From the NCBI GenBank assembly GCA_947179485.1, contig OX359247.1:38788801-38852800 (forward strand): 64,000 nt of DNA, given 5' to 3'. The position numbers and the translations under genes are program-made. A model generated the notes under the pieces. That model made no database searches, had not been told where the DNA came from, and worked only from the letters and a program-made list of their open reading frames with translations. Each line of letters starts with the position of its first letter. Position 1 is the stretch's first letter. Source of the DNA: Allacma fusca (taxonomy: Eukaryota > Arthropoda > Collembola > Symphypleona > Sminthuridae). Positions 23,549-34,805 of this stretch are shown here, piece after piece.

Positions 23549-24079
23549 TGTCATACTAGGGCTTCTACTGGGGACAATTTTTTTGTCCCGTCGACAATTC
23601 TGTCCCATCCCGAAATCCTCGGAACAAAAAAAATAGTCCCGATTCAGTCCCGAAATTACATGGGAACAAAAATTTTGCCCCGCAACTGTCCTGATCCTGG
23701 TCCCGTCCCGAAAACCTCGGGATGTCCCGTCCCGGTTATAATACCAGTCTTATGAAATGCTCCAAATTCCTTCATTTCAATAAGAATATCTCCAATAATA
23801 GCGAAATGTTACTTTAATAAATATATTCATACAGAACAACAAATTTTAAACGGAACGAGTCCCATACATATTCATTTTTACAGCAATAGTATACTGTACA
23901 TGTATTTTGTTCTATCCCGATCTATTGTTCCGTCCCGTCCCGAAATCTTCGGGACAAAAAAATTCGTCCCGGATTAGTCCCGAAATAGCATGGGGACAAC
24001 AAATTTGTCCCGAAACTGTCCCGATCCCGTCCCGAAAACCTCGGGACGTCCCGTTCCGAATGGAAGCTCTATGTCATAC
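23549..24079. mobile_element. Non-autonomous hAT-like element, CCCGAAATCTTCGGGAC word family
   Basis: The element spans 23557-24071 with exact 8-bp duplication TGTCATAC (23549-23556 and 24072-24079). The ends are TAGGGCTTCTACTGGGGAC and, from the other side, TAGAGCTTCCATTCGGAAC. The interior is two blocks of GTCCCG, CCTCGGGAC and TTTGTCCCG words separated by AT-rich DNA. Confidence 0.85.
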
Positions 24080-24904
24080 CATAAAGTAGGGGAATTTGGT
24101 GTATGTATTTCAACTTGTTTGCTCCTATGAGTATATTTGGCCAACCTTTATTTTCAGGAGAGTCCTGCCGCAGCTCTTCACGCCATTTAAATAGGGCTGT
24201 TTGTTTTTTTCGGGTGTATTGCCCTAACCGGTGATACCGGTAAACAACTTCCCAATAAATTGTTTTTCAGAGTAACCCTTAAATAGGTTCAGTGATTTCA
24301 TGGGGTGCAGTAAACGTACGACGGAATAAAAATTTGAGATACCAGTACATACCTAAAAATTGGATGAGGACATGAACTTCAGAAGGACTAAATATTTATA
24401 TTATATATAATTAACATTACGTATTGTACACTTGAATTTTCGTCAACATGTGCGCTCACATGCTGCGTATGTTGATGAGTTCTGGAATGAAAAATGCTAC
24501 ATGGGAAATGCCATGGAACGAATTTATGAACACTTGCCATATGTTTTGCGATTGTTCAAACAATGTGGAAGGTATATTATTACTGTATGTGATTCTCTTG
24601 CAGATATTCTAATTTAATTTAGTTTAAGAAATACATCTGATCAATCCAGAATACTGCTATCATTACAATCAAAATCAACTGATGTCCTGAGCGAGTTAGA
24701 GTACTTACGTAAGAAAATATAAAAAATAGACACTAATATGTACTAATGAGCAGGGATAGTTTCAAAACTACAAAATAAATAGTTTACGAACAATTTTATT
24801 TACTATGTAATACGAATTGCGTGTAAACTTGTAAGTTGATTTGGAATTAATATTTGAGGGATGAGTTTGGCTTTGCGAGTGGACGGCTATGGGAACGTTT
24901 TAGA
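24080..24904. other. Gene-free, one exon-like frame
   Basis: About 24432-24571 (+) reads as a plausible exon (FRQHVRSHAAYVDEFWNE, then YEHLPYVLRLFKQCG) followed by a donor-like AG|GTATATT. No partner exon or family is recognised, so it is not called as a gene. The rest has no signal. Confidence 0.3.
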
Positions 24905-25853
24905 CTTTAGAGTAGTGCATCGCATGGGTACAAAAATGCTGTACCTGGGCCTGGACCTGGACCCAAATAGTAGGTACAGGCAAAAATCGTACCCAGACCC
25001 GGACCTGATTATAAATACCCATTAAATAAATGTTGGTACCTGGACCTGATTATTTTTCAAGTAGTGCGTACCTGTACCTGAATTTTACCCTTACCCAAAA
25101 TATACCCAATATATGGACCTGTACCTGGAAATTTTTCCTGCGTACCTGTACCCAATCAGGTACTTTAAAAAGAAATACTGTAAACGATTCAACATGATGA
25201 CATTCGATGATTTACATCACAGCAATTACAAGCTAGAGACAATTCTGCCTCGCCATAATTTTTGCAAAGCTTGACATCTTAATGGAACTATAACTTTTAT
25301 TTATCTGAGTTATTGCTATCTTCAATTAAATCTTCCACTTCTAGGTCATCCTCCATAACCACAATATCATTTTGATTGAATCACAAGTGGAATTTGTAAT
25401 TACATGTACTTATTGCTGGCACGTTGTGCTAAGCTGATCAACCATCTCCATTGCTTAAACGTATGCTTTTTCAAAAAATAACGATGCACTACTGAAAACA
25501 CGCTGAATAGCAAAATAAATCTTTAGATCGGAGAGAGCCACATACTAACTAGATGCCTCGTAAGATGGATTTCTGTTCGTAAAAGTACTCAGATTTTCAG
25601 GTACTAATTTATCAGGTCCAAGTTTATTGGAAGCTTGTACCTGTTCCTGTCAGGTACAACCCAAAAACTTTCAAGTTTGTACCTGTACCCAACACCTGGC
25701 TTTGTACCCAAAATTTGGGTACTTACAGCTAGTACCCATAAAATACCCATTCAGTTTGGGTACTTAAACAGAGTACCCATTTCGGACCTGGACCTGTACC
25801 TGTACCCAAATACTCAGGTACTACCCGTACCCATGCGATGCACTGCTTTAGAG
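24905..25853. mobile_element. Non-autonomous hAT-like element, GGTACCTG/GGGTAC word family
   Basis: The element spans 24913-25845 with exact duplication CTTTAGAG (24905-24912 and 25846-25853). The inverted ends TAGTGCATCGCATGGGTAC and CAGTGCATCGCATGGGTAC differ only at the first base. About 230 bp at each end is filled with GTACCTGTACCC and GGTACAGG words in both orientations; the middle is ordinary sequence. Confidence 0.9.
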
Positions 25854-26418
25854 ACTGTACATGTACGTTTTCTGTTACGAGCTATTTATTATTAATTCCA
25901 AACGATTTGTCCATTCAATTAGCACCCGACTATCAATTATTAGTACAACTTGTCTGAGAGACTTTAGGAAGTTACCTCTACACTAAATACCTTAATCTAC
26001 TCTGTATCTCTTTCATCTTATGCATTTACAATTCTGTCATTCCTTACTAACTTCAAACATAACAATCCAGATTCCTTTATTCTTAAGCTATTTATCCAAT
26101 AGGAAGTAAACATTTTACTAAGGAAGAGTATAGGTACCACTCACATATTAAATTACTAAAGTATGTCCTGCTTACTTCTAATTATTCAGGTGTAGTCGTA
26201 TAACAATTCCGTAACCAATTATTGGTTGGAGAAAAGTTTGTCATTATTGTAAACATATCACACGTTCATTAGTTGCATTGGTAATTTAATGCTTCGTAGT
26301 TCACTAGTATGCATATTAAATTTTTACATGCATTATAATTAATGGATGTAATACATTTACTTTAACAGAATTATTAATTCTGCTAGCGTTCTACAGCATG
26401 CATCCCATGAAATGTCTC
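25854..26418. other. Gene-free stretch
   Basis: AT-rich; no coding, repeat or RNA signal recognised. Confidence 0.35.
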
Positions 26419-26826
26419 TTATATTATGACAATATCCTCACTGAAGCATCCTTTTCGAATGGAGCGAATAAAGTTGTAGGACACTTGCAACACATTTTTA
26501 ACGTCAAAAACAAATGGTGGAGAGTAACTGTGGCTGTAATTGGAGGGTAACCAAAGCTCCTTGAAAACTAGCCTTCTCGTACAATGTCCATCCAGATGTC
26601 CCCGTGATAATAAAATAATTTTGATTTTCTAGATTGATATGCGGAAGATCTGCAACGATGAATTCTTCATTTCCTTGGAAATATTTTCCCGAGTATAGAG
26701 TCCAGAGTTAAGCTATCATTCCGGTAGTCCGATTCAACTCCAGCAAACCGTACAGAAGAAACTTTCAGCATTAGGTTGGTAAAATTTTGACAAAATTGAT
26801 TTGGCCCGAATATATATATTCCACTC
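26419..26826 (-). pseudogene. Beta/gamma-crystallin domain exon, decayed
   Basis: Behind an acceptor (AAATGCAG) the - strand encodes Greek-key-like motifs in three successive frames. First, GIYIFGPNQFCQNFTN and SSVRFAGVESDYRNDSLTL. Then, after about 5 extra bases, YSGKYFQGNEEFIVADL and YFIITGTSGWTLYEKASFQG. After a second shift, NVLQVSYNFIRSIRKGCF. The patterns S-L-T-L-Y-x-G-x-Y-F-Q-G-x-E and W-T-L-Y-E-x-x-x-F-x-G are those of beta/gamma-crystallin motifs. Two frame breaks that introns cannot explain indicate a pseudogene, unless both are assembly errors. Other exons were not found, although 27020-27130 (-) is weakly coding-like. Confidence 0.65.
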
Positions 26827-27380
26827 CTGCATTTCCAATTTGGTAGTTATAGCAGCGTGAAAAATCGTAAAATAGCCATCTGCCCAAATCAATGATTTTT
26901 TTTAATTAGAAATATACAGTATTTCCATATTAATTTAATTTCAGGGATTCCTGGATGTTATTAATACATACTCTATAATATATACTCTATATACATCTCT
27001 CTGTATTGGTTGGGTTGTAGGCAATATCTAATAATAAATTGTTTCTCCGTATTCCTGGCCCACGTGTGAATCTTGAAACGTATTGTCCCATCGTGGCAGC
27101 TGACAGTGCAGTTCTCAGAAAATTATTACAGGGTAGATGATACAGTATTCTGGTTACGTTAATAATAATACCCTTTGAGCTGGAGGAAATAAAACATGAG
27201 ATGTTTTAAATTATAGAGCAAATGCAAAAACAAATAAAACCCCTCTGGACTTCACAAATGCAGTTTCTTGATAACAGACCACTATCATTGGTACCAGCGA
27301 AATCCAATGTGATAAACTACAGTATTAGGTGATAGTTCTTTCGGAATAAGAATCAATCTTTGGTTACTACTTACAATCAT
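26827..27380. other. Gene-free stretch downstream of the mannosidase
   Basis: No convincing exon. A weak - strand frame around 27020-27130 (TMGQYVSRFTRGPG) lacks clean splice borders. Confidence 0.3.
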
Positions 27381-27386
27381 TTTATT
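27381..27386 (-). terminator. Candidate poly(A) signal of the GH47 gene
   Basis: AATAAA on the - strand, about 185 nt past the stop codon at 27571. Placement is plausible but unsupported by transcript ends. Confidence 0.35.
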
Positions 27387-27570
27387 CAAATATACATATT
27401 CAGCACGACCCAAGAATTATTCATTTAATTATTAAATAGTTCGACTCTTTGAAATAATTTTGAGGAAATATCCAAGCTAAACGTATAATACAAATAATCA
27501 AATAATTATCTATTGTACTGGACAATTACTTATGTACGTAATAAGAAAAATCATGACATTTTTGAAAGCA

Positions 27571-30181
27571 CTATTGCACGAACATTTCCCGAATTGAAGT
27601 ATTGTAATTACTGAACATAGCATTTTTCCCTTTAATTGGTAGAGGGTGTCCCTCGGTGTTAAAAACCCAGTTATTTAAGTTGATCACATCAGATTCGCTG
27701 AAGAGTAGGTACAAATACTGAAAGAAAACAGAACCTTAAATTACAAACTCAATATGTACGCAGATATTATTATATTAGCCATTCCATTCCATTAAAGCTT
27801 TGAAGGTACCATAAAATTAAATGTAATCAATCTGAATGAGTGTGAACAATGCTAAATCACTTTGAGAGTCTCTGCTAGAAAAAATGTTTGCTGCACATCA
27901 TCCTGTTCAGGATTTTCTGCATACACATCTGTAATGCCGGAGTACCCGCGTCCTGCACCCGCACTACAATACTTCTGAATCGCCAGAGCTGCTTCCCATC
28001 CCCATTGTCTGTACTTCGGATCTTTTGTGAGTCGGTACAACAAAAAGTAAGACTCAATTACTTCCGGTCTGAGTAAATAAACTTTATCCTCAGGGTTAAT
28101 GCCCATTGCTTCAACTTGGTCATTGAAGTAAAAATTCTCGGGACCTGTATAATTTTCAAGTTTTTGTGTCCATTTTAAGTTTGATAATCTTACTGCGAAG
28201 CCTATAATAAATATAATCTCGTAAGTACCTATTCCCGTTTTTGAACGAACATAGGATTGTCTGCAAGTGTAAGTAATATTTTCTCCAATCTTCATGTCCC
28301 TTTTACGTTTTGCTCCTGAGGTCGGTTCTGTGAAAGACCCCAAGGCAAACATTCCGCCAGCGAAGCAGGCCAGGTGAGAAAATGTGTGATCGACGAAAGT
28401 TGTTCCCCAAGAATCGCCAAAATAAACCAGATGGCTCGGTTTTGACGTAAACATTAAGTTTTCTATTAACGCATCCATCGCCTCATCGTACATTTTACGA
28501 GCTTCCGTGTCCTGTGTTTGAATCCAGGATTTGAGCAAGTACTCGTAAAAACTGTCACTACCGCTTCCAATTGTTACGCTTTCTTTTAAATTCAAAACAA
28601 ATTAAACTCCTTCGAGGTTCAAGAAATTAGTTTTCAAATCAACTGTTTGAAAAAAGACGTGCTAATGCTATTAATTTTAAAATAGTAAAAACTTTTCAGG
28701 AATAATTTATTCAAAAGTATTATAGAATTATGTTATTTATATTATAATATAATACTATTTATATTATATTATTATTATATAATATTTATAAAAAATATAG
28801 AAATTCAAAGTCTGCAGACTAAAATATCGTAATGTAATTAAGGCACAAGTACCTGATTTAAACTGACCCGTTTTTATGGACACCTTTTTAGGGTACAAAC
28901 CTCTAGGTTTCTTAACTCGTTTCATATTTTCCCTTATTTTTGAAACTTTCTTCGCAAACACAGGGTCGCCAGTTATTTCTGACAAGTACACAAATTCAAG
29001 GTGAAATGTGCCTAGCGCTGCAAGCGAGACTATCTTGCTTTCATAAATGACCTGCACGTTGTGTATATTTTATTGAATAACCAGCTAAAAGTAACGTCTT
29101 TGATTCACATAAATATGAAGATTCGTTTGTTTGCTAGAATTTCCTTTATTTACTTACCCCCGTTGTTGGGTTGATCTTGTTGTAAGGAATTCCAGAAGGC
29201 GTATCAAAAGCTGGTAGTATCATTTTTCCAACTTCATAGGCCTTTTCAGCAAACAAAGTATCACCTGTCAAAGCATAGGCGGACAATAATCCCCCGATTA
29301 TTCGAATGTTAATTTCGAAAAGCGATGCCATTTGACCCCATGGTACCCAACTTATCTGGAATCCATCAATGCAATGTAGGAAATTCAAAGGATTGTTTCG
29401 TCTCTTCCTTTAATCCCACCTTCAATTTTATGACGTTGTTAATTTAGAACAAATACCCTACTAAGATCAAAACTCTTCTCCACCCAGTTCCTAGCCTTTT
29501 TGTATTCATCGGTCATCCCCATTATGTGAAGTGTATCCAGAGCGTCAATAATTGTGGCACCAATGCTTCTGCTACCGAATATATGGCCATTCTGCCATGT
29601 CTGACTAAAAGGTTTAAGCTCATTGGCTCCCCACGCGAATCTGACATAGTTGTCCCAAGAGTCCTTCATCATCTATATTAATAATAATTAACTCTTGATG
29701 TACTTATGAAGTAACCAAGTAACTCCTTATAATACTTCCGGGTTAATATTTACATTTTGCATGTTGTCATTGAGGAGGCAAAATGGTCTACGTATACGCA
29801 TGATTTTGCAAGGCACTTTGACCATTTTGCCTCTTCCGCGACGATATACTGTACAAGTACAAATACAGTAAGTAGTATGGCCCATGGGATGCAAACACCG
29901 GTAGAAAAACTTGAGATGGCTATACTAGTTTCTAACACTACCATTTTTATGAAGTCCCGCTTTGATTGGATATCTTGGTATGAGTCAGGATCAGGCGTTA
30001 ATCCCGAAAGTACATGTTGTGGGTGAAAGTTTTCATGGAGCGAACGAAGAAATGGGCCAATTGAAAAAGATACTAAAACCACTGTAGCAACAATTGCAAT
30101 AACAATTTTGGGACGCTTTTTCAGTGCAAACAATTTTATACCTGTCATTTCAATTTTCTTTGTATGCAACTCTACTGTCAT
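27571..30181 (-). CDS. Class I alpha-1,2-mannosidase (GH47), Golgi type II membrane enzyme
   Basis: Trims alpha-1,2-linked mannose from N-glycans. Exons in coding order: 30181-29942, 29672-29457, 29355-29158, 29051-28853, 28582-28229, 28144-27861, 27717-27571. All introns are GT..AG, phases close, total 545 aa. A short cytoplasmic tail with KKRPK precedes one membrane anchor (about residues 24-43). GH47 landmarks appear in order: [88 protein letters not shown], and FNTEGHPLP near the end. These contain the family's catalytic acidic residues (Glu, Asp, Glu) and the calcium-coordinating Thr. The start could also be at 30232 or 30148; 30181 gives the most usual tail length. ER versus Golgi placement is inferred from similarity to MAN1A-type proteins. 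Confidence 0.93.
29775..29833. repeat. Perfect 14-bp inverted repeat in mannosidase intron 1
   Basis: GAGGCAAAATGGTC (29775-29788) and its exact reverse complement (29820-29833) flank a 31-base loop. It may be a very short fold-back repeat or an RNA hairpin in the pre-mRNA. Confidence 0.6.
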
Positions 30182-31695
30182 AATATATTCCAAGGACTTC
30201 AGATAAAAAACTGAAATTATGACTTTTGACATTTTTTTGTGGTAAACGTTTCTCAACCATTGAAACTTATATTTATAAAAAAAAGAATACTTGCTGAAAA
30301 AAAGTTGTCAACAAACTAATCAACACCAACACCATGGTGTGCTTCATTACTGTAATTTGGAATTAGAGAGTTTGACGCTTGATTGAATGAAGTAGAGATG
30401 GCTTAGACACGTTCAGGCTTGACCTCTGGGACATTCGAATTGTACTTAAGTATCTATATATATATTAAAAAATACAAAGTTTAGTTTACGAAATTGAAAC
30501 TATTCCTACATAGACATTTTTCGAGCAGATATTTTCTAAACTGCATTAACAATTAACCAGGAACTTCTGATTCAATTTCCGCCAGGAGAGACCGTAACTT
30601 CTGAAATTTAATTTTCTCAGCTGCTGTAATGGCCAAAGTGTAGTCCAAATTCTCGGCTATAGATTCCATTAATTAATTATTGAAACATTTAATTAAATTA
30701 GCCAACTATATAAATACATATCATTGAACCATATAAGTGTACCTTTACTGTTTTTGATGTTACAAAACACGGATTTTCCTCAAGATTAATAATCTAGGCT
30801 GATTTTTTTGAAGGCTGAAGGCAGGAGGCATTAAATTAATAATCGAAATGAGGCTGAGGAAAGGCATTATATTTTAAAGGCTTCATTTAAAAGAAGGATG
30901 AGGGAATGCGTTTTTGTAAAAAATTGTCTTCGAAGGTTTGAAGGAAGGCTATTTCGTTTGGACATCTCTGACTATATACAAATAGAAGGGTGAAAAATAT
31001 TTTGTAGTTCTCAAGAGTACGTGCATTAAATTGCTGTACAAATCTGCATAGTTGATATTTCCGTCCAAGACTTAATCTGCTCTGTAGCTAACAAAATCAG
31101 CTAGGCACTACAAATATAAACATTGCGCTACAAAATTTTTGCTGTGTACGTAGATTTGTTTGTAACATGAACATAATTAAGCACATGGTTGCTACCCAAT
31201 GAAATAATTGGAATGGATGTGAGAAAAATTACGTGAACGAAGTAGACTACTTCCTTGTTTTTACTGACAAACGCCAGTTTAAAAATTATGGACCTTCATT
31301 TTTACAACTATATCAAATGATGAGGACAACAGGTCGGCAGTGTCGACAGCAGGAGCAACATTCAAGAAAGTATATTCCCTTGTGAAATTTGAATGTTGGA
31401 TCTTGAGCCTCTCTGGAAATGATGACTCAAAATTAGATCAAGTTACATTCCAGTGAAACAGTACAGCATAAGGTTTCATATTACCTAACTGCCTCATAAA
31501 TTCTGGTTGCATAGTAGACACTCAAGACCTTCATTTAGGTATACATGTCGGGGTAGAAAAAAAGTAATAAAAAATGATTAATGCATTGCTCATAATGCTC
31601 ATGCTACAGTATCGCATTGTGCACCAATGCATGCACTCCAAGGATACTACGTTTTTTGAGAAACTGAAATGTATTTCTCTACATTAAAAACTTAC
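30182..31695. other. Gene-free stretch between mannosidase and tetraspanin
   Basis: About 30800-30965 holds repeated GGCTGAAGG/GAGGCTGAGG words ending TTTGGACATCTCTG, a hAT-like terminus without a matching left end or duplication. The tetraspanin's last coding exon should lie somewhere in 31000-31690 but could not be identified. Confidence 0.4.
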
Positions 31696-33451
31696 GTGGA
31701 ATAAAATGGTCACGGCAAAAGTTGTAACTAGTAGACTCGTATAAATATAATACAAATTATATAGCCGTGTAGAGCACCCGCCTTCCCATACTAATTCATC
31801 GGTTGTCTCGTTGGTACATTTGATCTGGTCATCCTACATTTATGAACGTACACATACATATATGATGTGTATTAATTATATGGTTATAATAAAGTCTCTA
31901 TTGTTTGAATAGCTCGAGGCAATCATTATTTTACAAGACTTAGTATTCTAAAACAATCCTTGTGGTAATTTTTGTATGAAACGAATCAATTGAATGATGT
32001 TACAGATATAATAAGAATGACGTAAAAAACACACTTTACTGAGTCCTTTCCTGCAACACGATTCAGGTACAATCCATTCATCTACATCTTCCTGTACTTT
32101 ATCTCGGTACTTCCAGTCCCTCCAACCATCATCATCGACTCCGCAACATTCCAACTGTACACATTGAATATCAATACAGTATAGGTAGTTGGCTATCTGT
32201 ACTTATATTAATTTCCATATTATACTATAATTTGTGATCACAATAATAACAATAATATTTAACATTTTTGTACGAAAATGTTTTCTCCTTTTCAAAGGCT
32301 TCGCTATCACCCACCAAATGTAATACTTACGTGTCAAATAATGGAAACGTATCTGAACGCGCCATTTAAAATACTGCTACATCGATCAATAATATAATAC
32401 TTGTAATTTTTTTAATTGTGGGCTATTGGAAACGAAATTACGAAGACTTTAAGAAATTACTGATTGTGAGTGGGTAAATGGCCAAAAAATAAAGGATTTA
32501 TTTGCCGTTTTGATGAAGTTTAGCGCCACGAAAGCATCAATAATTGTGATAATTGTAAAAGTCGCCCTGGATTGCCTATACTTTCAATTCAAGCTGATTC
32601 AACTGGACCGAAAGAAAATATGGGGCATTATATTAGGCTTTCGTGTCTTTTAATTAATAAAACGATATTTTGTTTTATAGATATAACAAAGATAAATCGA
32701 AATAGCTGAAATTTACAGCCAATTTGAAACTTTTGACTACCATCAAAAAGAAAAAATATCGCATTACTTTTTGCTGTGTTTAAAAAATAGTTTCCTACAT
32801 ATATTTGCGTCTCGTCCCAGAATTCCTTTGAAATGTCAATTGCATCATACGTATTTAAATGCCTTTCCATGGTTATTTCCAACTCTTCTAAATCAAACCT
32901 CCCAATATACAGAATATTCGAGAGAAATCCGAAGACCGGAATTATCAGCAGATACACCGAGTATGCGTAGTACTGTAAAAGCAAAAAAAGGGGAAATTGA
33001 TTGAATATTATTATAATTAACTTTATATCTTCAGTACATCCATTATAGTTTGCTAACCCCGCGAATGCACCAGTACGTGCTATTCTTCCAACAGCAAAAT
33101 CGAGTTGTGGTTGCGAAAATCCCAGACAAAGAAAGCCACACGATCAGTACTACCGTTATGGAGATAGTAAAATACAATTTTATTTCTAACGTTACACCAC
33201 CTGTCTTAATTCTTTCAAACAATCTTCCAAATCCCATAGGCCAGATAACAATAAAGTATGCTAAACCAACTTGCACGATAAGATCTAACTGCAACCGCGT
33301 AATATTAGTGGTGTTTTTAGATTTTTATTCTGGTAAAAATACTGAATTGAAGGCAATTTTTCGCAAGATTATTAGAACTTACTAATAAAATGAGGCCGCA
33401 AACAAGTAGACAGCGTCGGTACCCGCGATATCCACAAGAAATAATTTTGAC
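31696..33451 (-). CDS. Tetraspanin family membrane protein (5' and 3' ends incomplete)
   Basis: Four-pass membrane scaffold protein. Exons: 33451-33383, 33288-33058, 32972-32799, 32154-32035, 31833-31696; every junction is phase 0. TM1 spans the first intron (RRCLLVCGLI into LDLIVQVGLAYFIVI). TM2 is in exon 2 (YFTISITVVLIVWLSLSGIF) and TM3 opens exon 3 (YSVYLLIIPVFGFLSNI). The large extracellular loop has the diagnostic CCG (LECCGVDDDGW), PxSCC (VPESCC) and a later Cys pair (QIKCTN, EGGCSTRL). TM4 is YIYTSLLVTTFAVTILF. The initiator exon is not identified, nor is the exon after TM4 (the last modelled exon ends at a GTAAGT donor). Cysteines just before TM1 may be palmitoylated, as in other family members. 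Confidence 0.82.
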
Positions 33452-33526
33452 CTAGATAATAATTTTGCATTTTATGAGACAAATAGGAAATTTTTTTAGA
33501 TCGTCTTTTAAAGAGTCGAAATACTT

Positions 33527-33967
33527 CTAACGAATGCGTAATTTTTGAGAACCAACAACACTGATTTTATTTTGAGGAGCTGGTGGTGCAACGTAGAGTT
33601 GCTCTTCAGAAGCGTTTTTGTTTTTATCGTGTTGATGATGAGCAAGTTTCTTCTGGAGTTCTTTCTCCTTCTTCATAATTCCTTTCCGAATCTGTCGCTC
33701 TTTCTCTTTCTCAATTTGTTCCGCCATTTTGGCCGCAGCGATTTCCGTTGCATTCCCATCATGGGGTATGGTTCCTCTTCTTCCTTTAACAGCTTCGCCA
33801 ACATTGTTAGGGTCAATGCTTTTCCGTCGATTTTCTGTATTTTTAGCTGGATCTTCACTAAGTCTTGGATTTTTTGGGTTAGCGTCTTGTTTGAATTCTG
33901 CGTTAGCTTTATTTTCTTCCGGAATGTCCGGAGTTATTTTATTTTTGGTGATACGCTTTGAAGTCAT
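33527..33967 (-). CDS. Uncharacterised 146-aa charged protein
   Basis: Open frame from ATG 33967. It encodes a Lys/Asn/Glu-rich, probably disordered N-terminus with two basophilic-kinase-like sites (NRRKSID, GRRGTIP). A long charged helix follows (about residues 80-110, AAAKMAEQIEKEKERQIRKG), then a His-rich hinge and a C-terminal APPAPQ segment. No membrane segment or known domain is recognised. It sits 76 bp upstream of the first modelled tetraspanin exon on the same strand. It could be an independent gene or a 5' exon of it, but no good phase-0 donor was found at its end. Confidence 0.45.
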   Translation of the reverse strand: MTSKRITKNKITPDIPEENKANAEFKQDANPKNPRLSEDPAKNTENRRKSIDPNNVGEAVKGRRGTIPHDGNATEIAAAKMAEQIEKEKERQIRKGIMKKEKELQKKLAHHQHDKNKNASEEQLYVAPPAPQNKISVVGSQKLRIR

Positions 33968-34805
33968 AGTAGTAGTGTCTCCGAATCAGTTGAAAGTAAA
34001 GTTTAATAATTGCTATTGTCCGGAGATGCACGATGAACTGTTTAACAATGCCACATATAACCACCACAATGCGATTTAGGTTTGCACTACCTTGCAAGTA
34101 AATCAGCTGCTGTAATACATAATTATTACATACACAATAAGTAATTTGACTGTCAATTTTTCGTTGCTTCTTCAAAGAGAAGTTGAATAGATTTTAATGC
34201 CAAGCGGACTGATGGTTTTCAGAAAATTAAAAAATTGAGGTTAACTAAAAAAAACGATACTGATAATTCCTAAATAATAACATCTCTGGATTATAATTTA
34301 AAAGGTTTAAATTATAATATTTGCAACATCGAAAAATGGGAGAAAACCATGTGGTAACAATAAAGCAGGGAAATGATTTTTCATTTAGCCGGGCAGAACG
34401 TTTTGTGTTTAGGGTTCCATATTATTATATATTATAGGGTGACATGAATAGATTATTTTTTCAGAATAAAAGCATGTTTGCCACTAGTATTGCTGTCGTC
34501 TTAAAATTGTGAAAACATTTTATTTTTACCACAGTGTGTTTTTGAATAAGAAACAGTTGAGCAATAAGTAAAATATAAATAATGAATAATAACCTTACAA
34601 TGCGTCAGCTAAGATCTTGCAGGCAAAATTCAATTATCTTCAATCGTCCAAACTTATCCAATAATATAAATAATATAACATCTGTCACTTCTGACAGTGA
34701 TCATCTTATTCTACAGTAGCATAATTTTGAGGTACAAATACATATTCCAATCAGGTAACGCATCCTTTCAAATCCATACATCATTCGTGATTGTCACGAT
34801 GAGAG
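33968..34805. other. Gene-free stretch
   Basis: AT-rich with no recognisable coding or repeat structure; presumably the promoter of the 146-aa gene and 3'UTR of the gene at 34806. Confidence 0.35.

Noticed and set aside
24432-24617. 61-aa frame as a gene
   Set aside because: Plausible exon texture but no partner exons, family or clean acceptor; kept only as a note in the intergenic entry.
25635-25895. 86-aa frame rich in Tyr/Leu/Pro
   Set aside because: Translation of GTACCTGTACCC words inside the 24913-25845 element.
30800-30975. Possible hAT-like element with GGCTGAAGG words
   Set aside because: A hAT-like right terminus (CAGAGATGTCC on the - strand) is present, but no matching left end or 8-bp duplication was found.
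33545-34079. Hydrophobic + strand frames opposite the 146-aa protein
   Set aside because: Antisense shadows; the - strand frame has more sensible composition and a good ATG.
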